IMG/VR virus record: IMGVR_UViG_3300028840_001858
Span: 1 to 47,577 of that record
Strand: one strand, 5' to 3'
DNA: 47,577 nucleotides
Source: a virus
The position numbers and the translations under genes are program-made. Shown here piece by piece: positions 14,191 to 18,939 of the stretch. Each line of letters begins with the position of its first letter. Within the stretch, counting starts at the first letter, position 1. The notes below the pieces were generated by a model. The model was not told the origin of the DNA. It saw nothing but the letters and a program-made list of their open reading frames with translations, and made no database searches.

Positions 14191-14295
14191 GCGGCGACGG
14201 GGAGGGCTAGTAGTACTGCGGGTTTCCCGACCGTGCCCGGAAACCCGCGTGGTTACTGGGCCGCAGCGATCGCTGAAACCCCTATAAACACTGGG
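14166..14295. repeat. 22-bp direct repeats with inverted copy
   Basis: ggaaacccgcgtggttactggg occurs at 14166-14187 and 14239-14260, and a diverged third copy starts at 14274. In addition gcgggtttcc (14218-14227) is an exact inverted match of ggaaacccgc (14239-14248), which can form a 10-bp stem with an 11-base loop. Confidence 0.85.
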
Positions 14296-14310
14296 CCTGC
14301 GGGGTGGGGG

Positions 14311-14344
14311 GTCAAAAAATTCCAGGGGGGCTGTAATCCCCTGG
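14311..14344 (-). terminator. Rho-independent terminator
   Basis: On the minus strand CCAGGGG (14344-14338), 9-base loop, CCCCTGG (14328-14322), then AATTTTTTG. It lies 56 bases after the stop of the last gene of the 18393-14400 block and would end that transcript. Confidence 0.7.
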
Positions 14345-14399
14345 GCCGCCGAAAAACATCGCGGAGCAATTCTCATGAAAACGCAAAGAACGCAAAACA

Positions 14400-14690
14400 T
14401 TAGACTTCCTCCTCCACAAGCCTTGAGATCACTTCATAGTCCTTCCAAACACCCCTATACCCCCCTTCCAGGTCGTAGGTCTTACCACCTCTTTTTTCTC
14501 GGCAGAATATCATATCATTAAACTTCACCCTATAAATCCCGTCCTCGAGCTCAGGCTCCGGCAACCCAGGGAACTCAGGTGGCTCGAACTCTTGATGGAC
14601 AAAGGTCCCACCTTTCGAGAAATCACAATCCTTATTATCACTTACCCCTTGGTATTCCCCACCTAAATCCCAATAATGATACATTTTCAT
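14400..14690 (-). CDS. 'EDGIYRV' family protein, copy 1
   Basis: 96 residues, function unknown. It is a clear paralogue of the next gene upstream. Both begin MKMYHYW, share KGG/EGG-FVHQEF (about 26-35) and PEPELEDGIYRV (about 45-56), and end in SRLVEEEV. Start has GGAGG 7 bases upstream and overlaps the paralogue's stop in ATGA. Tandem duplication is evident. A beta-rich small domain is inferred. Confidence 0.75.
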   Translation of the reverse strand: MKMYHYWDLGGEYQGVSDNKDCDFSKGGTFVHQEFEPPEFPGLPEPELEDGIYRVKFNDMIFCREKRGGKTYDLEGGYRGVWKDYEVISRLVEEEV

Positions 14691-15013
14691 TTCACTTCCT
14701 CCTCTACAAGCCTTGAGAGTACTTCCAGCCCCCCAGCCCTCTTATCCTCCACACTCCCCATGAACTTACCATATAGTGAATACCAAGAGTCCCTCCTTTT
14801 CCTCAAATACTCAACTTTCTCCCACCCACCATCTCCGACTCTCACCCTATAAATCCCATCCTCGAGCTCAGGCTCAGGCACCCCAGGGAACACCGGGTCA
14901 GGAGTATAAAACTCCTGGTGAACGAATTCCCCACCTTCCGAGACATCCCATCTCGCGTTAGTAGAAACCCCTTTATACGTACCGTCCAAATACCAATAAT
15001 GATACATTTTCAT
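14687..15013 (-). CDS. 'EDGIYRV' family protein, copy 2
   Basis: 108 residues from the ATG at 15013 (AGGAGG 9 bases upstream); the longer frame upstream overlaps the small membrane protein and is unlikely. It is the duplicate of the 96-residue gene downstream, with a 12-residue insertion after EDGIYRVRV. Function unknown. Confidence 0.75.
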   Translation of the reverse strand: MKMYHYWYLDGTYKGVSTNARWDVSEGGEFVHQEFYTPDPVFPGVPEPELEDGIYRVRVGDGGWEKVEYLRKRRDSWYSLYGKFMGSVEDKRAGGLEVLSRLVEEEVK

Positions 15014-15126
15014 CCCAAAACACCTCCTATGAAACAGGACCCCAAGAGTCCCAAACCAACGAAATAAACCACCAGACCAAACAGAATCACATAGATCAAC
15101 CATGCAATCACTTCGCGCTTTGACAT
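15010..15126 (-). CDS. Single-pass membrane microprotein, 38 aa
   Basis: 38 codons. MSKREVIAW is followed by a hydrophobic helix (LIYVILFGLVVYFVGLGLLG) and a short tail. The ATG (15126) overlaps the stop of the 32-aa gene as TGATG and has GGGGAG 7 bases upstream. A basic cytoplasmic N-terminus with one membrane span is expected. It could be a holin-like, antiholin-like or regulatory peptide; nothing in sequence decides. Confidence 0.7.
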   Translation of the reverse strand: MSKREVIAWLIYVILFGLVVYFVGLGLLGSCFIGGVLG

Positions 15127-15224
15127 CACAATACTCCCCAAACTAGCAAGGTTCCTGCAACCATTGCAGTCCCTATAAGGATCAGTGTAACCCATGCTGT
15201 CCCGATGTCAAGAGGCGCGTTCAT
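15126..15224 (-). CDS. Single-pass membrane microprotein, 32 aa
   Basis: 32 codons starting in an ATGA overlap with the upstream gene and ending in a TGATG overlap with the 38-aa membrane gene. Almost the whole product is one hydrophobic helix (WVTLILIGTAMVAGTLLVWG). The tight coupling to a second membrane microprotein suggests a pair acting together in the cytoplasmic membrane. Confidence 0.65.
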   Translation of the reverse strand: MNAPLDIGTAWVTLILIGTAMVAGTLLVWGVL

Positions 15225-15580
15225 TTTGTTTCGATTATTTCTCCGGGTTCGAGCTTTTGGTAGGCGGTGTAAGCTGTGTCGAAGTCGCTGGCCATCCATT
15301 CCCCGCAAGCGTTAGTGCTTCTACCGTCGGGCTCTCTTTCTCTATAGACCCAATTGCCCGTGTTTGATCTCACCCGATATAACCCCGGCTCAAATTCAAT
15401 CACCGGCTCCGGTTCCGGTGGCAGTTCGATTTTGCGGTAGACGAATGATTTTCTATCCCATGCTCCATCGTTTCTAAACTCTGTGCATCTATGCCAATCC
15501 TTCAGCTTTTTGCCTGTTTTTATCTCCCATACCCGATATAATCCAGGCCCCTCCCATTTGCTTTCGTATCTTTTTTTCAT
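15221..15580 (-). CDS. 'PGLYRV' two-module protein
   Basis: 119 residues with two diverged copies of the local module, GPGLYRVWEIKTGKK (about 11-25) and EFEPGLYRVRSNTGNW (about 62-77), related to EDGIYRV in the two genes downstream. A proline/glutamate linker (PPEPEPVIEF) separates them. GGGGAG lies 8 bases before the ATG. Function unknown. Confidence 0.7.
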   Translation of the reverse strand: MKKRYESKWEGPGLYRVWEIKTGKKLKDWHRCTEFRNDGAWDRKSFVYRKIELPPEPEPVIEFEPGLYRVRSNTGNWVYREREPDGRSTNACGEWMASDFDTAYTAYQKLEPGEIIETK

Positions 15581-15747
15581 TTCACATTCTCCCCAGGCTC
15601 ATACTTGCTCTGTTTCTTAGCCCTCGCATCCCCCCGAGTGCTCATAGGGTAACCACACTCGGGGCACTGCGCGCCACTCACCTTCGCCCTCCCGTCGAAG
15701 TCATCAAACTCAAAGTGCTTAACGCACTTAGTGCACCGTAGAATCAT
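15577..15747 (-). CDS. Zinc-ribbon microprotein, 56 aa
   Basis: 56 codons, coupled to its neighbours by ATGA overlaps at both ends. CTKC (residues 5-8) and CPECG (about 28-32) form a zinc ribbon, with GGAGG before the start. A nucleic-acid-binding role is likely; specific function unknown. Confidence 0.75.
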   Translation of the reverse strand: MILRCTKCVKHFEFDDFDGRAKVSGAQCPECGYPMSTRGDARAKKQSKYEPGENVK

Positions 15748-16112
15748 TGCTGGTCCTCCAAGTCTTTGAACTCAACACGTTTGATGAAGACGTATTCTTC
15801 CCAATCGCAACCACGCTGGTCCAAATTTGAATTGCTATACATATATTTGCCGTGTTTGTATCTGACCATCTCTTCCCCGTCATATTCCACCAAATACCAC
15901 CCGTCAGGTGGCTCGACTTCTTCCAGGCGTTGGTATCTCTCTGGTCCAAAGAAATTCTTTCTTATTGCAAGCCAGGGTTTACCATAAGCTTCTGTCTTGA
16001 AATAATCATTCCCAATGTGTTCTATTTTGTAAGAAAAATCAGGATCTACAAAATACCTAACAATATCCCCAGATCTCAACTCACTCCAATCTCGCTCGAC
16101 CCATTTCTTCAT
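15744..16112 (-). CDS. Fusion of 'LRSGD' and 'DGWYLV' modules
   Basis: 122 residues from the ATG at 16112 (TGATG overlap and GGAGG 6 bases upstream). The N-terminal KWVERDWSELRSGDIVRYF (about 3-21) belongs to the DLRPGD family of the 9931-11856 block. The C-terminal PPDGWYLVEYDGEEMVRY (about 75-92) resembles the EDGIYRV modules of the 14400-15580 block. This gene therefore links the two local families. EHIGNDYFK (about 31) matches EHIGNRYMY in the 10473 gene. Confidence 0.75.
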   Translation of the reverse strand: MKKWVERDWSELRSGDIVRYFVDPDFSYKIEHIGNDYFKTEAYGKPWLAIRKNFFGPERYQRLEEVEPPDGWYLVEYDGEEMVRYKHGKYMYSNSNLDQRGCDWEEYVFIKRVEFKDLEDQQ

Positions 16113-16315
16113 CACTCACCTCCCATGCCGTTTAGGTCTACCGACAGGTTCACGAAAGCCCGGAGCCGTTGCTCCCTGCCGTTCTCGAGCATCCAAAGGG
16201 GCGACACGCCCCCGAGTAGTGGGTTGCTGGTCTCGAACCACAGCCGCGCTTTGTCGACGTCGTAAGAGAAGATATACCCCACCTGTTGCCAAAGGTCATC
16301 CGGGATATTTTCCAT
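16112..16315 (-). CDS. MbcA/ParS/Xre-type antitoxin domain (DUF2384-like)
   Basis: 67 residues. The segment KARLWFETSNPLLGGVSPLW-x-L (about 22-44) follows the toxin-binding domain of Xre/MbcA/ParS antitoxins, whose usual pattern is A-x-x-W-x-x-x-P-N-x-x-L-G-G-x-x-P-x-x-L-L. In type II systems that domain neutralises RES-type NAD-degrading toxins. Neither a RES toxin nor an N-terminal Xre domain is present, so it is an orphan. A phage-borne neutraliser of a host toxin is a reasonable inference, not shown. Ends in GMGGE, from the next gene's ribosome-binding site. Confidence 0.65.
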   Translation of the reverse strand: MENIPDDLWQQVGYIFSYDVDKARLWFETSNPLLGGVSPLWMLENGREQRLRAFVNLSVDLNGMGGE

Positions 16316-16584
16316 CACTCACCTCCCCCTTGCCGGTTGCGGTGGATCATATACATCACAAGGTACCCGGCCAAATCTTTGGGCACGTCCTCGTCCTCCT
16401 CGTCGTCCCCCCGTGCAATCCTGCTGAGTTTGTCGTCCATTCTGACGAAAAGTTGCTCTTTTGTGCTGGCTTTTGAGAAAATTCGCACCGGATTCAGTGC
16501 AGAATCGCCGTATTTTTGGTTTTTTTCGAGCAACATTTCACGTATTTCCTCGAGAACTTCGTCTAATTCTCCCTCAAATTCCAC
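16315..16584 (-). CDS. DUF1599-like (nucleotide modification associated domain 1) protein
   Basis: 89 residues. EKNQKYGDSALNPVRIFSK (about 20-38), VRMDDKLSRI (about 47-56) and DVPKDLAGYLVMY (about 66-78) follow the Nmad1/DUF1599 pattern, an all-alpha family related to MazG-like nucleotide hydrolases and common in phages. A nucleotide-pool or base-modification role is inferred. Overlaps neighbours by 1 and 22 bases. Confidence 0.7.
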   Translation of the reverse strand: MEFEGELDEVLEEIREMLLEKNQKYGDSALNPVRIFSKASTKEQLFVRMDDKLSRIARGDDEEDEDVPKDLAGYLVMYMIHRNRQGGGE

Positions 16585-16781
16585 TTTTCAACCCTCCTTT
16601 TTCTCTGAATTTCGTCGATCATGTCGGCTTTTTTCAACAATCTGAGGTACATTTCATCGTCCCAGATACGTTTGAATTTGCGATCACACCACACATTCCT
16701 AGCTTTTACATCCCGATCAGCCTGCTTCGCGGCCCTTGCGAGCTCCAAATCCGACAGGGATTCATAGTATTCGCGGGTCAT
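16563..16781 (-). CDS. Hypothetical basic helical protein
   Basis: 72 residues, highly charged and helical (LELARAAKQADRDVKARN and LRLLKKADMIDEIQRKRR). No recognised family. ATGA overlap with the upstream protease gene. Confidence 0.7.
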   Translation of the reverse strand: MTREYYESLSDLELARAAKQADRDVKARNVWCDRKFKRIWDDEMYLRLLKKADMIDEIQRKRRVEKWNLREN

Positions 16782-17344
16782 TTAGCCACCAGGTACACTC
16801 TCAAAAACTCCCGCGCCGCGAATGCGGACGTCGCAATACCCCGCATGTCGGGAATGCTGACGGCCTTCGCGACCCCGGCCACGCACCTCCGGAGCCCTCG
16901 GCCTTTCAACATCGGTGACCCACTATTGCCGGGGATCAACCCAATAGTAGTAACCACCCGTTCAAACCAGCGACTCTCGACCATGCCCCTCTTTTCCCGA
17001 AAGCGCCCGAAGTCCCAAGTCCAGACATACACCTCGTCACCTTCCATGGTATCCCCGCAGAACGTCAGCGGCCGGGGGCCCTTGCCCTTGACCTCAATCA
17101 ATGCGAGGTCAAGACCGGGCTCCACGGCCACGACCTGGCCCCAGACTTTGTAGGTTCGATGGTGTATGATCATCATTTCCCCGCCCCTAACAACGTGATG
17201 GTTTGTCATCACCAGGTTGCGGGTTACAAAGAACCCTGTCCCACGGCCCCCCTCTAGAGTCTCGACCTGCACGACAGCCGACCGCCCAGCCTCCGCACTG
17301 CAGGCCATCGAACTCAAAACCAACACCATCAAAAAAACTTTCAT
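16778..17344 (-). CDS. Secreted trypsin-like serine protease
   Basis: 188 residues from the ATG at 17344 (GAGGAG 6 bases upstream). An N-terminal signal peptide (hydrophobic 2-12, probable cleavage after AEA, about residue 19) precedes a chymotrypsin-fold protease. The catalytic triad reads as His50 (MTNHHVV), Asp79 (GLDLALI) and Ser141 (GNSGSP), close to DegP/HtrA-type spacing but with no PDZ domain. It would act outside the cytoplasm. Such an exported protease is unusual in a phage early or accessory block. It is coupled to a two-span membrane microprotein, so a role in lysis, envelope remodelling or superinfection control is possible. Confidence 0.85.
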   Translation of the reverse strand: MKVFLMVLVLSSMACSAEAGRSAVVQVETLEGGRGTGFFVTRNLVMTNHHVVRGGEMMIIHHRTYKVWGQVVAVEPGLDLALIEVKGKGPRPLTFCGDTMEGDEVYVWTWDFGRFREKRGMVESRWFERVVTTIGLIPGNSGSPMLKGRGLRRCVAGVAKAVSIPDMRGIATSAFAAREFLRVYLVAK

Positions 17345-17493
17345 TGTTCTCTCCTCGCTCGGTACCACATCCCCGCGAACGCGCCGCAGGATGCGATCCA
17401 GATGTCAAACTCTACCCCGGCCACTGCACAGATGCCGTAAATGAACAGCACCGCCAGCACTCCCGAGGCTATGTCCAGAACCCATCGGCTCAT
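17341..17493 (-). CDS. Two-span membrane microprotein, holin candidate, 50 aa
   Basis: 50 codons with GAGGAGG about 7 bases before the ATG. Two hydrophobic spans (IASGVLAVLFIYGICAVAG and FDIWIASCGAFAGMW) are followed by a basic tail (YRARREQ), the layout of small class II holins. It ends in an ATGA overlap with the secreted protease gene. Holin function is plausible from size and topology only. Confidence 0.7.
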   Translation of the reverse strand: MSRWVLDIASGVLAVLFIYGICAVAGVEFDIWIASCGAFAGMWYRARREQ

Positions 17494-17654
17494 TTGCTTA
17501 CCTCCTCAAACCACGTCGCCCCGTCCTGAGTCCACACCCGCCGCCACTCGCCGTCGACCTTCACAGCACCCCTCAAGGTGCGGCCCTCAACGTGCCGGTC
17601 GTATACCTTGGCCTTCAAGCACGTCCCGTCTTTGAGCATTATCCGACTTTTCAT
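17490..17654 (-). CDS. Small protein, 54 aa
   Basis: 54 codons, first gene after a candidate promoter, with AGGAGG before the ATG at 17654. Beta-rich and basic (MKSRIMLKDGT-CLKAKVYD; GEWRRVWTQDGATWFEEV). No family recognised. Overlaps the membrane microprotein in ATGA. Confidence 0.7.
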   Translation of the reverse strand: MKSRIMLKDGTCLKAKVYDRHVEGRTLRGAVKVDGEWRRVWTQDGATWFEEVSK

Positions 17655-17671
17655 TTCAACCTCCTACTAAC

Positions 17672-17699
17672 AACATAAGGCTTCTTTCGGCCTTGTCAA
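17672..17699 (-). promoter_or_regulatory. Candidate sigma70-type promoter
   Basis: TTGACA (17694-17699), 16 bases, TATGTT (17672-17677), about 20 bases before the start of the 54-aa gene. A short inverted repeat AAGGC/GCCTT lies in the spacer. The -35 overlaps the end of the upstream gene. Confidence 0.6.
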
Positions 17700-17890
17700 T
17701 ATCTTTTTGGCCTAATAAGGTGCAGGCCCTGGACGCACCGGCCTTCCTCGTCCCATGAGTTCAGGACCGAGACGGGCACGATTGTTTCGTATTCTTCGAG
17801 GACACGCCCAGTAATCGGGGGGACGTCCGTGAACCGGGGGTACTCGAGGGACTCGGGAATGAAGAACCAAACCTTAAATTTGCTGGTCAT
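17696..17890 (-). CDS. Hypothetical small protein
   Basis: 64 residues, beta-rich (FKVWFFIPESLEYPRF). GGGAGGTG precedes the start, which overlaps the upstream stop in ATGA. No family recognised. Confidence 0.7.
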   Translation of the reverse strand: MTSKFKVWFFIPESLEYPRFTDVPPITGRVLEEYETIVPVSVLNSWDEEGRCVQGLHLIRPKRY

Positions 17891-18096
17891 CGTTCACCTC
17901 CCACTTGCTTCCTAACAAAATTATGTATTGCAATTTCCGCTATTTCTTCGAACGTTTTCCCGGGGTGGTCTCTTTCGTAAACTGGGTATCCAGCTTCACC
18001 TTCGCAGTCTAGACAGCAAGCAGAGAATCCCCCGTCTATATTGAGCTTTATACTCCAAATTCCCAGGGCCAGCCCGCATCTTAGGCACTTTTGCAT
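17887..18096 (-). CDS. Zinc-ribbon small protein
   Basis: 69 residues from the ATG at 18096 (GGAGG 8 bases upstream). CLRC (4-7) and CCLDC (about 27-31) form a zinc ribbon, followed by a helical segment (FEEIAEIAIHNFVRKQ). It resembles the 94-residue gene upstream in its N-terminus (MQKCLRCG versus MQNCPRCN). Function unknown. Confidence 0.75.
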   Translation of the reverse strand: MQKCLRCGLALGIWSIKLNIDGGFSACCLDCEGEAGYPVYERDHPGKTFEEIAEIAIHNFVRKQVGGER

Positions 18097-18108
18097 TTCG
18101 CTCACCTC

Positions 18109-18393
18109 CTAAAAACTGATGCTGGCACGTTCAAGGCGCTCTTCCAGTTCGGCAATCCGGTGAAAAAGTTCATGAATCAATTGCCGGTCGCTTTTCTTTT
18201 GGTATTTTTCACAGACCTCGTCCCATTTACATTCTGCCGCGGCTCGGGTACTCTCAAAAGAGTCGTCCGCGTCCACATCGAAGCTCTCAGATTGTAAACC
18301 ACAAATTTCACACTCATAGAGGGCATAGTAGCAGTTTAAAGTTAAGTCAGATACACGTCCAATCTCACTATTACATCTTGGGCAATTTTGCAT
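18109..18393 (-). CDS. Zinc-ribbon small protein, first leftward gene
   Basis: 94 residues from the ATG at 18393 (GGAGG 8 bases upstream). CPRC (4-7) and CEICG (about 28-32) form a zinc ribbon, and the C-terminal half is a helical, heptad-like segment (ELFHRIAELEERLERA). It is the first gene of the leftward unit, directly after a promoter. A transcription-related role would fit the position but is not shown. Confidence 0.75.
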   Translation of the reverse strand: MQNCPRCNSEIGRVSDLTLNCYYALYECEICGLQSESFDVDADDSFESTRAAAECKWDEVCEKYQKKSDRQLIHELFHRIAELEERLERASISF

Positions 18394-18414
18394 TTCACTC
18401 ACCTCCTGTATACC

Positions 18415-18444
18415 AACATAACACCTACACCCCCCGAAAGTCAA
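18415..18444 (-). promoter_or_regulatory. Candidate sigma70-type early promoter
   Basis: TTGACT (18439-18444), 18 bases, TATGTT (18415-18420), about 22 bases before the first leftward start codon. The TTATGTTG core is shared with the promoter at 17672-17699. It faces away from the rightward late unit. Confidence 0.6.
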
Positions 18445-18453
18445 GCCCTAAAT

Positions 18454-18482
18454 TTCAGAAATACAACTTAATGTGATATAAT
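18454..18482 (+). promoter_or_regulatory. Extended -10 promoter of the rightward unit
   Basis: TTCAGA (18454-18459), 17 bases, TGA-TATAAT with the hexamer at 18477-18482. The hexamer is perfect and carries the TGn extension. The start codon ATG follows only 6 bases after it, so the transcript would begin at or very near the ATG. The 13 bases TATAATACGAATA are repeated exactly at 26768-26780. Confidence 0.65.
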
Positions 18483-18488
18483 ACGAAT

Positions 18489-18896
18489 ATGAAAGACGAA
18501 AAAACATTACTCGAGAGGGTGCAAGCCGTATGCCTGGCCGAGGGCTGCCCGGAGCCCGACGAGTGGCTGGCCCAGGTGATGGCAGGGGTTGACCCGCGGT
18601 TTGATGCGAGCCCCCTATACAAGATGGTGCTCAAGCTCGACGAGGAGAATGGGGACGCCCCGCCGGATATGTCCGACTGGGTACAGCTGCGGGATCTGAT
18701 CCTCAACGACCCAGGGTATAAGCCCGTGAGGATTGAGCAAACCGTGAGCATGCGGGCGGCTGAGCGGCTGATGGACCACCTGTATCCGAAGCTTAAGGCT
18801 GTGGACGTGACGGGGGACGCAATCCCGCGGACGGCCGAGGACCTCAAAGAGCACGAGATCGTTGAACTGCGGAAAGCGATAGCTGATAAGTATTAA
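18489..18896 (+). CDS. Putative small terminase subunit
   Basis: 135 residues. No strong domain signature, but size, the position directly before the large terminase, and the C-terminal GDAIPRTAEDLKEHEIVELRK region fit a phage small terminase, which recognises DNA for packaging. No ribosome-binding site precedes the ATG. The promoter's -10 box ends 6 bases upstream, suggesting a leaderless or nearly leaderless message. Confidence 0.6.
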   Translation: MKDEKTLLERVQAVCLAEGCPEPDEWLAQVMAGVDPRFDASPLYKMVLKLDEENGDAPPDMSDWVQLRDLILNDPGYKPVRIEQTVSMRAAERLMDHLYPKLKAVDVTGDAIPRTAEDLKEHEIVELRKAIADKY

Positions 18897-18939
18897 CGAG
18901 ACCAGACTCCTCCGGCATCTGTGCCAGGAGGATCTATTG

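Larger units (their letters stand above)
12966..14399. other. Long mostly non-coding region, possible origin or control region
   Basis: About 1.4 kb without a convincing intact gene, the only gap above 300 bases in the genome. Its middle (about 13020-13860) is much richer in A+T than the rest, with long A and T runs. It holds the leftward promoter at 12977-13005, a 13-base repeat (tattgatattatt at 13240 and 13634), the palindrome gaataattattc (about 13608), two CCCGGG-centred repeats (13863 and 13894), 22-bp repeats with an inverted copy (14166-14295), and a terminator (14311-14344). A partial lipoprotein-like frame lies at 13927-14190. Replication origin, transcriptional control or a decayed gene region are all possible. 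Confidence 0.6.
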
